Positions 17,600 through 25,189 of a stretch of DNA of 32,073 nt are shown here, piece by piece. The position numbers and the translations under genes were made by a program. Every line of letters starts with the position of its first letter. Position 1 is the stretch's first letter. Origin of the DNA: Oceanospirillaceae bacterium (GTDB lineage: Bacteria; Pseudomonadota; Gammaproteobacteria; Pseudomonadales; Balneatricaceae); assembly GCA_013215375.1 (NCBI GenBank), contig JABSRB010000054.1, positions 1-32,073 on the forward strand. The letters are read 5' to 3'. Under the pieces are notes generated by a model. That model did not search any database and was not told the DNA's origin. It worked only from the letters and a program-made list of their open reading frames with translations.

Positions 17600-19051
17600 A
17601 TGAAATATATCACTGGCTGGTTAGTTTTATTGCTTAGCACTTCAGTGCAAGCTATCGAATTATTGGATAAACCATGGATAGACCTAACCCAGCATTGGGT
17701 TGGATGGGTCGCATTGCTGGTTTTTGTATTGGCTTATGCGTTGGTGATCAGCGAAGAGTTTTTGCATTTAAGAAAATCTAAAGCGGTGATACTGGCCTCG
17801 GGGATTATCTGGGGCATTATTGGTTTTGTCTATGCCGGTCGGGGCATGACTGGTGAAGTTGAAGCTGCGGTACGGCATAATTTACTAGAATATGCTGAGT
17901 TGATGTTGTTTCTGCTAGTGGCCATGACCTACATTAGCGCCATGCAAGAGCGGAATGTATTTAATGCATTAAGGTCTTGGCTGATAGCTAAAGGTTTCAG
18001 TTTTCGGCAGTTATTTTGGCTGACAGGAATATTCGCTTTTTTTATCTCTCCGATTGCTGATAACTTAACCACGGCACTATTGATGTGTGCTGTAGTGTTG
18101 GCTGTCGGCGGTGAAAATGACAAATTCATCTCGCTCAGCTGTATTAATATTGTAGTAGCGGCAAATGCCGGAGGAGCTTTCAGCCCTTTCGGAGACATTA
18201 CCACTTTAATGGTATGGCAAAAAGGCGTGGTTGAATTTCAGACATTTCTAAGTTTATTTATCCCCTCAGTGGTTAACTATTTAGTACCAGCCGCCATCAT
18301 GTATTTTTTTATTCCCAACCAGCACCCGACTGGTAGTAGTGATCTACAGCAAATGAAGCGCGGGGCGAAAAGAATTATTCTACTATTTCTAATCACAATC
18401 ACCACCGCGGTTTGTTTTCACAATTATTTACATTTGCCGCCGGTGGTGGGTATGTTTACAGGTTTTTCACTGTTGCAACTATTTGGATATTTCCTAAAAC
18501 GTACCCATCACAGAGACATCGAAAAGCAACCAATAGGAAGTAATGAGCAGAGTTTTAATAACATTGAAATACTAAGCGCCAGCAAAGACTTAGAACATGA
18601 AGAAACAAAGCCTTTCGACATATTTAACCAAGTATCAAAAGCCGAATGGGACACATTATTGTTCTTTTACGGGGTGGTGCTCTGTGTCGGTGGATTAGGT
18701 TTTATCGGTTATTTAAGTCTCGCTTCCGAAGTTATGTATAACCAGTGGGGAGCGACAACGGCAAACATTGCCGTAGGATTTATCTCGGCCATTGTCGATA
18801 ATATTCCGGTGATGTTTGCGGTATTAACCATGATGCCAGACATGTCTCAGGGACAGTGGTTGTTGGTAACGCTTACCGCGGGTGTCGGTGGCAGCATGCT
18901 CTCGATAGGTTCTGCAGCAGGGGTCGCCTTAATGGGTGCGGCTAAAGGAAAGTATACTTTTTTTGCCCATTTACGGTGGTCTCCGGTAATCGCCCTAGGT
19001 TATTTTGCCAGCATAGCGACTCATCTATGGCTAAATTCTAGTTATTTTTGA
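17600..19051 (+). CDS. nhaD: NhaD-type Na+/H+ antiporter
   Basis: This 483-residue inner-membrane protein of the ion-transporter superfamily exchanges cytoplasmic Na+ (or Li+) for external H+. Family hallmarks are FFISPIADNLTTALLMCAVV (about 148-167), ANAGGAFSPFGDITTLMVWQKG (188-209), ISAIVDNIPVMFAVLTMMP and GGSMLSIGSAAGVALMG. The first 18 residues resemble a signal sequence, as seen in other NhaD proteins. A hydrophilic, charged insertion at about 300-345 likely forms a cytoplasmic loop. ATG 17600 was preferred to the TTG two codons upstream because GAGGAG lies 9 nt before it. It is placed directly after nuoN on the same strand, so it may use the proton gradient made by complex I to expel sodium. 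No clear terminator follows. Confidence 0.93.
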   Translation: MKYITGWLVLLLSTSVQAIELLDKPWIDLTQHWVGWVALLVFVLAYALVISEEFLHLRKSKAVILASGIIWGIIGFVYAGRGMTGEVEAAVRHNLLEYAELMLFLLVAMTYISAMQERNVFNALRSWLIAKGFSFRQLFWLTGIFAFFISPIADNLTTALLMCAVVLAVGGENDKFISLSCINIVVAANAGGAFSPFGDITTLMVWQKGVVEFQTFLSLFIPSVVNYLVPAAIMYFFIPNQHPTGSSDLQQMKRGAKRIILLFLITITTAVCFHNYLHLPPVVGMFTGFSLLQLFGYFLKRTHHRDIEKQPIGSNEQSFNNIEILSASKDLEHEETKPFDIFNQVSKAEWDTLLFFYGVVLCVGGLGFIGYLSLASEVMYNQWGATTANIAVGFISAIVDNIPVMFAVLTMMPDMSQGQWLLVTLTAGVGGSMLSIGSAAGVALMGAAKGKYTFFAHLRWSPVIALGYFASIATHLWLNSSYF

Positions 19052-19858
19052 ATGGTATGGTTATTAAAACAGACGATATTGAAGGCGTTTTCTATTAAAA
19101 ATAAATAATATAGTTTCACTTGGCTCACAGATGATTTTTATGACAAGTACCTAAAAACAGCCATTGTATCGTCTTTCAATTGATACTAAATTAAAGCTAA
19201 TTGCATCGTAAAATAGCTATCAATTTTGTCGATTTCTGCGCAGTTTATTGTTGGTCTTATCCGTTCTAGATCACCATCTATTGTTCTTTGCATTTGCGGC
19301 TTGCAGATAGGATTATGCCTGCTAATGTAAATAGAAAATCAAACAACAATTTAACATAATAATAAATACATGAATACTTATTATTGTATATTTCTTCGCC
19401 ATTGATTAATTTGTATGTAAGTAAATAGACACTTCTTTTAATACGACGGTAGGCTGGTAATCTGACAAAACTGCCGATAATTAGCTGCGATAGAGCGCTG
19501 CGTTTCAAGAGTAGTTAATAACTATATATGCAACGCCCTACCCTCTCTTTATTGAACATATTTTTTATACGGTTGACAGTGCAACAAAGCAGTGTGGGTT
19601 TTCGATACAGCGTTACCTAATACAAATAGGCTAGTCGGTAAAGACCGGAGGTTTTCAAATTCTTGGCGGTGAAACGTATTAAATAAATGAATATTTATTG
19701 AACTTTTCATGCACTGGTCTATTTTCTACTATTAAGTATATTGATTAAATAGACGCGCATAGGTATATTGAAATTGAGTTTATCTAATACGCAAGTAATC
19801 TTACCTTTAGGTAAACCAATAATAGCTTATTGAAAGCAATAATAATTAGGGGCTGTAC
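19052..19858. other. AT-rich non-coding interval upstream of fadL
   Basis: This 807-bp gap holds no convincing gene. It contains a consensus TTGACA at 19573-19578 with no good -10 at the right distance, a perfect GTTACCTA half-site at 19612-19619, an all-AT stem-loop at 19682-19699 and, near its right end, the complete palindromic operator at 19801-19814. It separates the nuo/nhaD transcription unit from the fatty-acid genes. No clear intrinsic terminator after nhaD was found in it. Confidence 0.6.
19801..19814. promoter_or_regulatory. Putative MerR-family operator upstream of fadL
   Basis: TTACCTTTAGGTAA, a 6+6 inverted repeat with a 2-nt centre, ends 44 nt before the fadL start. The same TTACCT-NT-AGGTAA pattern occurs 50 nt upstream of the merR gene at 21301. 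MerR proteins bind short palindromes between the -35 and -10 boxes and often control their own gene, so the pair is best read as sites for that regulator. I cannot place the -35/-10 boxes confidently. Confidence 0.6.
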
Positions 19859-21136
19859 ATGTTAAAAATAAATAAAAAAACACTGGCTATTGCGATCAGC
19901 GCAGTAGTTGTTGCCACAGGCGCATCAACTATTCAAGCGGCAGGATTTCAACTAAAAGAACAAAGCGCTGAAGGTCAAGGCAACTCTTTTGCAGGACAAA
20001 CTGCGAAAGCTGTCGATGCTAGTACAATCTTTTATAACCCAGCAGGTATGTCTCGCTTAGAAGGAAACCACGTACAATCTAACTTATCGTATATCGCGCC
20101 AAAAGCTAAATATGAACACAGTAGCGCTAGCTCTATAGTAGGCGCTAGTCCGCTGTCAAAATCATCAGGTATTGACGGTGGGGTATCAGCTATAGTACCG
20201 GCTGCATATGCGGTTTGGGACTATTCGGATGATATTAAATTAGGCATTAGTATTAATGCCCCCTATGGCCTATCAACTAAGTTCGATGAAGACTGGGTGG
20301 GTGCAGATTATAATGTGCTGAGTGAAATTAAAACGATTAATATAGCCCCTTCGATTTCTTACAAGGTCAATGATAAATTTTCTATTGGCGGCAACATTCA
20401 ATTCCAAAAACTTGAAGGCACTCTAAGCAGCCAAACATTCTATAAAGCTGGTCTTGGAGATGTCACTGTTAAAGCATTAACCACATTAAAGGCTGAAGAT
20501 ACAGGATTTGGTTATAGCCTAGGTTTTTTATATGAGTATAGCGATAAAGGACGTATTGGCTTTAATTACCGCTCAGAGATTAAACATACTTTAAAAGGTG
20601 AAGTTAGCACGCCTGATATAGGCAGCAAATTCGATGCGACAGCCAAGTTCACCACTCCGGCCGCTGCCTCAATTGGTATCTATCATGATGTTTCGGATCA
20701 GTGGGCACTGTTAGCCGATGTCTCTTGGACTGATTGGTCTGTATTTGACGAGCTGGAAGTGTTGAAGACAGATGGATCCGTTGCCACTTCTACAACCTAC
20801 AACTGGAGTGATAATGTCTTTGTTGCTTTAGGCGCAAACTACCAGTACGACGAAAAACTGCAGTTGAAGTTTGGTGTTGCCTACGACCAAGGTGCCGCAA
20901 ACGATGAAGATCGTACCGCTGGCATCCCTGACGCAACAAGATACTGGGCGTCAATTGGTGCATCGTACAAAGTGAATAAGCAGACCACGTTAAATGCTGG
21001 TTTCTCTCACATTAGAGCAAAGTCCGCTAAAGTAACTGAAGCGTTTTCAACAACCAACAAAAAGGCAACTAGTTACTCAGGCACCTTCAAGCCTAGTGTC
21101 AACATCTTAAGTGTTGGTATGGATTACCAGTTCTAA
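19859..21136 (+). CDS. fadL: FadL-family outer-membrane long-chain fatty acid / hydrocarbon porin
   Basis: This 425-residue protein has a signal peptide (positive start MLKINKKT, hydrophobic core to about residue 25, cleavage after the Ala27/Ala28 region) and then the family's N-terminal hatch sequence AGFQLKEQSAEGQGNSFAG and the NPAGM motif (residues 60-64). The remainder alternates like a beta-barrel and ends in a C-terminal phenylalanine (MDYQF), as barrel proteins inserted by the Bam complex do. FadL proteins move hydrophobic substrates through the outer membrane by lateral diffusion. AGGGG lies 6 nt before ATG 19859. It has its own terminator, and its position before a beta-oxidation operon supports fatty acids as substrate, though related compounds are possible. 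Confidence 0.95.
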   Translation: MLKINKKTLAIAISAVVVATGASTIQAAGFQLKEQSAEGQGNSFAGQTAKAVDASTIFYNPAGMSRLEGNHVQSNLSYIAPKAKYEHSSASSIVGASPLSKSSGIDGGVSAIVPAAYAVWDYSDDIKLGISINAPYGLSTKFDEDWVGADYNVLSEIKTINIAPSISYKVNDKFSIGGNIQFQKLEGTLSSQTFYKAGLGDVTVKALTTLKAEDTGFGYSLGFLYEYSDKGRIGFNYRSEIKHTLKGEVSTPDIGSKFDATAKFTTPAAASIGIYHDVSDQWALLADVSWTDWSVFDELEVLKTDGSVATSTTYNWSDNVFVALGANYQYDEKLQLKFGVAYDQGAANDEDRTAGIPDATRYWASIGASYKVNKQTTLNAGFSHIRAKSAKVTEAFSTTNKKATSYSGTFKPSVNILSVGMDYQF

Positions 21137-21152
21137 AAATGATGAAATAATC

Positions 21153-21184
21153 AAAAAGCCTTTCTCTTAGAAGGGTTTTTTTTT
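21153..21184 (+). terminator. Intrinsic terminator of fadL
   Basis: AAAAAGCCTTTCT pairs with AGAAGGGTTTTT around a CTT loop, with two G-U wobbles, and is followed by a run of eight to nine T residues. It starts 16 nt after the fadL stop codon. The A-run on the left pairs with the U-run, a common form of strong terminator. Confidence 0.88.
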
Positions 21185-21234
21185 GTCTTTTTTAAAATTA
21201 CTTTTGCTATAAATTTGATTTTATATATACTGAT

Positions 21235-21250
21235 GTTACCTATAGGTAAC
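21235..21250. promoter_or_regulatory. Putative MerR-family operator upstream of merR
   Basis: GTTACCTATAGGTAAC is a perfect 16-bp palindrome that ends 50 nt before the merR ATG. Its core matches the site upstream of fadL. A -10-like TATAAC lies at 21254-21259 just downstream, which would put the operator in the spacer as is usual for MerR regulators. Autoregulation is inferred. Confidence 0.65.
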
Positions 21251-21300
21251 CTATATAACTATTACATCACTATCGATGTGAAGATTGATAAAGGCCAACT

Positions 21301-21681
21301 ATGAGCAATGAAGATTTTTATACCGTCCCAAAGCTTGCTAAAGAGCTGGGAATAACCCCTAGGGCCATAAGATTTTATGAAACTAAAGGGTTGTTAATCC
21401 CCCAGCGCGCAGGTAGCACTCGGGTCTATACTAATAAGGACCGAGCGCGGTTAATTTTGATTTTGCGTGGTAAAAGACTAGGTTTTAGTTTGGCGGAGAT
21501 TCAAGAGTTCTTGGATCTCTACACATTTGATCCCAGTCATAAAGAACAAACACAAATGCTGCACAACAAGGTTGAATTTAGAATCAACGATCTTGAAGAG
21601 CAGCGAGTAGAGTTGGAACTAGTATTAAAGGAGCTCGGTGACATTAAAAACAAATGTCTAGACACTTTAAACAATCAGTAA
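21301..21681 (+). CDS. MerR-family transcriptional regulator
   Basis: This 126-residue protein has an N-terminal winged helix-turn-helix (residues about 6-75: YTVPKLAKELGITPRAIRFYETKGLL, then the wing STRVYTNKDRARL) and a C-terminal dimerising coiled coil (about 85-122, with LEEQRVELELVLKELGDI). It lacks the cysteine pattern of metal-sensing MerR proteins; only one cysteine, near the C-terminus, is present. Small MerR proteins of this kind often regulate acyl-CoA catabolism (LiuR is an example), where an acyl-CoA may be the effector. AAGG precedes ATG 21301. It lies immediately upstream of the beta-oxidation genes and behind a palindrome shared with fadL, so it is the likely local regulator. 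The effector is unknown. Confidence 0.9.
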   Translation: MSNEDFYTVPKLAKELGITPRAIRFYETKGLLIPQRAGSTRVYTNKDRARLILILRGKRLGFSLAEIQEFLDLYTFDPSHKEQTQMLHNKVEFRINDLEEQRVELELVLKELGDIKNKCLDTLNNQ

Positions 21682-21733
21682 ACAGCGCTAGTTAAAACCG
21701 ACTATAAATATAAGTAAACATCGGAGATAAACC

Positions 21734-22858
21734 ATGAAAAACGCCGTAATTGCAGGCTACACCCGCTCCCCTTTCCATTTAGCTAATAAAGGTGAACTAA
21801 CTAGAGTAAGACCTGATGATATGGTCGCTGAGGTTGTACGTGCATTGGTTGAGCGCACTGGCGTCAAAGGTGATGACCTTGAAGCCCTTATCTTAGGTTG
21901 TGCTTTCCCCGAAGGCGAGCAAGGCTTCAACATTGGTCGTACTGCTGTATTTTTGAGCGGCCTGCCTAACAGCGTTGGCGGTTCTACCGTTAACCGTTAC
22001 TGTGGATCGTCCATGCAAGCTATCCATATGGCTGCGGGCAACATCGCAATGGGCGCTGGTGATGCATTTATCTGTGCCGGTATCGAGAGCATGTCACGCA
22101 TTCCTATGATGGGCTTCAACCCAATGCCAAACCCTAAGCTTTACACGGATTACCCAGAGTCAATGATGGGTATGGGTGATACAGCTGAAGTAGTTGCGAA
22201 AAAACACGGTATCTCACGTGAAGCACAAGAAGCTTTTGCGGTTAAGTCACAGCAAAAAGCGGCTAATGCACGTGAGCAAGGTTTATTTAAAGACGAAATC
22301 GTCCCGATTAACGGTGTTGAACACGACGGTTGTATCCGTCCTAATACAACAGCAGAAACACTTTCAGGTTTAAAGCCTGCTTTTGATGCAAACGGCAGTG
22401 TTACTGCTGGTACTAGTTCGCCGCTTACTGATGGCGCATCTGCAGTATTGGTTTGCTCTGAAGAGTACGCTGCTGCCAATGGCATCAAGCCAATGGCGCG
22501 CATCTTATCTGTGGCAACTTCTGGTTGTGATCCAGAAATCATGGGCATGGGCCCTGTTGGCGCGACCAACAAAGCACTAGCGCGTGCCGGTCTTAAGATT
22601 GAAGATATCGATATTATCGAACTAAACGAAGCGTTCTCTGCTCAAGCGTTAGCTTGCATTAAAGAGCTTGGACTAGACACAGACAAAGTGAACTTAGATG
22701 GCGGTGCTATTGCTCTAGGTCATCCTTTAGGCGCTACTGGTGCACGTATCGTTGGTAAAGTAGCAGCATTGCTACAACGTGAAGGTAAGCGTTACGGTCT
22801 AGCTACACAGTGTGTAGGAGGCGGTCAAGGTGTCGCTACTATAGTGGAGGCGATCTAA
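21734..22858 (+). CDS. Acetyl-CoA acyltransferase (3-ketoacyl-CoA thiolase)
   Basis: This 374-residue thiolase cleaves 3-ketoacyl-CoA with CoA to acetyl-CoA and a shortened acyl-CoA. The nucleophile is Cys90 (VNRYCGSSMQAIHMA). The second catalytic block ELNEAFSAQALA and the His330 motif (GGAIALGHPLGATGAR) are present, as is the general-base Cys360 (TQCVGGGQG). Length is slightly short for a degradative thiolase (about 390). CGGAGA precedes ATG 21734. One base separates its stop from the next gene, so the two are translated together as the thiolase and multifunctional halves of a beta-oxidation system. Confidence 0.95.
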   Translation: MKNAVIAGYTRSPFHLANKGELTRVRPDDMVAEVVRALVERTGVKGDDLEALILGCAFPEGEQGFNIGRTAVFLSGLPNSVGGSTVNRYCGSSMQAIHMAAGNIAMGAGDAFICAGIESMSRIPMMGFNPMPNPKLYTDYPESMMGMGDTAEVVAKKHGISREAQEAFAVKSQQKAANAREQGLFKDEIVPINGVEHDGCIRPNTTAETLSGLKPAFDANGSVTAGTSSPLTDGASAVLVCSEEYAAANGIKPMARILSVATSGCDPEIMGMGPVGATNKALARAGLKIEDIDIIELNEAFSAQALACIKELGLDTDKVNLDGGAIALGHPLGATGARIVGKVAALLQREGKRYGLATQCVGGGQGVATIVEAI

Positions 22859-22859
22859 C

Positions 22860-25187
22860 ATGAGCACAATTAATAAAGTTTGTGTGATTGGCGCAGGTGT
22901 GATGGGAGCTGGCATCGCCGCTCATATCGCCAATGCCGGTCATCAAGTATTGCTAATGGATATTGTGCCTGAGGGCGCAACTGACAGAAACGTGGTTGCC
23001 AAAGGCGCCATTGCTAAGCTGATCAAGTCAAATCCAGCAGCCCTTACCGCTAAGCGCAATGCCAAGCTGATTACCCCGCTAAACATTGAAGACGATCTCG
23101 CGCAAATTGCCGATTGCGATTGGATTATTGAAGCGATTGTTGAACGTCTTGATATCAAACAAAATCTTTACGCTAAGATTGATGCAGTGCGCAAGAGCGG
23201 CGCTATTATCTCTTCAAACACTTCGACGATTCCGCTAGCGGCATTAACCAAAGGTTTGAGCGATGCGTTTGCCGAAGATTTCTGTATTACTCACTTCTTC
23301 AACCCGCCGCGTTACATGCGTCTGCTTGAAATAGTTAAAGGTGAGAAAACTCGCCAGAGCGCGATTGATACGGTCAGTGAGTTCTGCGATTACAAACTGG
23401 GTAAATCTATTGTCGATTGTAAAGACAGCCCTGGTTTTATCGCCAACAGATTGGGCGTTTACTGGATCTATGTTGCATTAGTTGAAGCATTAGATGCAGG
23501 CCTAACAGTTGAAGAAGCCGATGCTATTTTATCTAAGCCCTGCGGCATTCCTAAAACCGGTGTATTTGGTTTAATGGATCTGGTTGGTTTAGATCTAATG
23601 CCTAACATTCTAGATTCTATGGTTAGCTTGTTACCTGAAAATGATCCGTTTGTCCAAATCAGACGTGAACTACCGCTATTAGAGAAAATGATTGCCGATG
23701 GTTACACCGGTCGTAAAGGTAAAGGTGGTTTCTACCGCATTAACCGCGCTGATGGCAAGAAGGTAAAAGAAGCGATTAATCTAGTCACAGGTCAATATCA
23801 CCCTGTTGCAAAGGTTAGCCTTCCTGAAGCTCGCAGTAACTTCAAGAAAATAGCACAACTACTTGATACTGATAGCAAAGGTGGAAATTACGCATGGCGC
23901 GTTATGTCCAAGACATTGGCCTATGCTGCTAGTTTGATTCCTGAAGCGGCTGACGATATTACCGCTATTGATGAGGCAATGCGTTTAGGTTACAACTGGA
24001 AGCTGGGTCCATTTGAGCTGATTGATAAACTCGGATCACAAGCTTTCGTTGATAAACTCGAAAAAGAAGGCGAGAGCATCCCCGCCCTACTAGCCACCGC
24101 TGCTGGCCGTAAATTCTATACAGAAACTGACGGTGTACCTCAGTATCTGGGTAAAGATGGCAATTACAAAACCTTTGAGCGCGCAGCTGGCATTGTCATG
24201 CTTGCAGATATCAAGCGCAACGCTAAGCCACTGCTTAAAAATGGCTCCGCGGCACTTTGGGATATCGGCGATGGTGTAGTTTGTTTTGAATTCACTTCAA
24301 AAATGAACTCTCTTGATGCTAACACCATGGATTTGTTGCAAAAATCTATCACTGCTGTGAAGAAAAATCACAAGGCAATGGTGATTTACAACGACAGCAG
24401 TAACTTCTCAGCCGGTGCTAACCTTGGTTTGGCCATGTTTGCTGCCAATATCGCCGCTTGGCCTGAGGTTGCTAAACTTATCTCTTCTGGTCAAAAAGCC
24501 TATAAAGCCCTCAAGTACTCACCCTTCCCTGTTGTTTCAGCTCCGGCTGGCATGGCGCTGGGCGGCGGTTGTGAAATCTTGTTGCACTCAGATGCAGTAC
24601 AAGCGCACATCGAGACTTACACAGGTTTAGTAGAAGTAGGTGTTGGTCTTGTTCCTGGTTGGGGTGGTTGTAAAGAAATGCTAGCACGCTGGCAGAGCAA
24701 CCCTAAGCACCCACGTGGACCTATGCCGGGTGTTGGTAAAGCGTTTGAGCTTATCTCTACTGCTGCTGTGTCTAAATCTGCTGAAGAAGCCAAAAACAAT
24801 CTAGTTATGCGCCCTACCGATGGCATTACTATGAACCGCTACCGCTTGCTGGCGGATGCCAAGCAAAAGGCATTGTCATTAGTTGAAGGCTATGAAGTAC
24901 CCGCAGAGCCGACCTTTAACTTGCCAGGCCCTAGTGCAAAAGCTGCCTTAGAAATGGCTGTGGACGGTTTTGTTCGCGCCGGTAAAGCGACTAAGCACGA
25001 TCGCGTTGTCTCTATCGCGGTTGCCGAGATACTCTCAGGCGGCCCTAAAGCAGATCCTAAAGTTGAGCAGTCGGAAGATGACATCTTAACCTTAGAGCGC
25101 AAAGCATTTATGAAAATTATTCGCCACCCCGACAGTATGGATCGTATTGAGCACATTCTGTTAACCGGCAAACCTTTGAGGAATTAA
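22860..25187 (+). CDS. FadN-type 3-hydroxyacyl-CoA dehydrogenase / enoyl-CoA hydratase
   Basis: This 775-residue bifunctional enzyme has its dehydrogenase domain first and its hydratase domain last, the reverse of E. coli FadB and FadJ. The Rossmann NAD-binding loop is VIGAGVMGAGIAAHIANAG (9-27), the dehydrogenase catalytic histidine is His146 (CITHFFNPP), and the C-terminal dehydrogenase domain begins DSPGFIANRLG. The crotonase fold spans about 470-640 with glutamates Glu572 (GGGCEILLHSD) and Glu592 (LVEVGVGLVPGWGG) in the two catalytic positions and the oxyanion-type block NFSAGANLG. The layout matches Bacillus subtilis FadN. It catalyses hydration of enoyl-CoA and NAD-dependent oxidation of the 3-hydroxy product. 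It sits between a thiolase and an acyl-CoA dehydrogenase. Confidence 0.93.
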   Translation: MSTINKVCVIGAGVMGAGIAAHIANAGHQVLLMDIVPEGATDRNVVAKGAIAKLIKSNPAALTAKRNAKLITPLNIEDDLAQIADCDWIIEAIVERLDIKQNLYAKIDAVRKSGAIISSNTSTIPLAALTKGLSDAFAEDFCITHFFNPPRYMRLLEIVKGEKTRQSAIDTVSEFCDYKLGKSIVDCKDSPGFIANRLGVYWIYVALVEALDAGLTVEEADAILSKPCGIPKTGVFGLMDLVGLDLMPNILDSMVSLLPENDPFVQIRRELPLLEKMIADGYTGRKGKGGFYRINRADGKKVKEAINLVTGQYHPVAKVSLPEARSNFKKIAQLLDTDSKGGNYAWRVMSKTLAYAASLIPEAADDITAIDEAMRLGYNWKLGPFELIDKLGSQAFVDKLEKEGESIPALLATAAGRKFYTETDGVPQYLGKDGNYKTFERAAGIVMLADIKRNAKPLLKNGSAALWDIGDGVVCFEFTSKMNSLDANTMDLLQKSITAVKKNHKAMVIYNDSSNFSAGANLGLAMFAANIAAWPEVAKLISSGQKAYKALKYSPFPVVSAPAGMALGGGCEILLHSDAVQAHIETYTGLVEVGVGLVPGWGGCKEMLARWQSNPKHPRGPMPGVGKAFELISTAAVSKSAEEAKNNLVMRPTDGITMNRYRLLADAKQKALSLVEGYEVPAEPTFNLPGPSAKAALEMAVDGFVRAGKATKHDRVVSIAVAEILSGGPKADPKVEQSEDDILTLERKAFMKIIRHPDSMDRIEHILLTGKPLRN

Positions 25188-25189
25188 TC

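Noticed and set aside
19278-19508. 76-codon minus-strand open frame in the gap before fadL
   Set aside because: AT-rich, Tyr/Ile/Lys-heavy composition with no family resemblance and no clear ribosome-binding site; it most likely arises by chance in non-coding DNA.
19573-19609. TTGACA followed by GATACA as a promoter for fadL
   Set aside because: The -35 box is perfect, but the only -10-like sequence is 25 nt away, far from the 16-18 nt required, and both are 250 bp from the gene.
22150-22572. 140-codon minus-strand open frame opposite the thiolase gene
   Set aside because: It is antisense to the active-site region of a conserved enzyme and its composition reflects thiolase codons.
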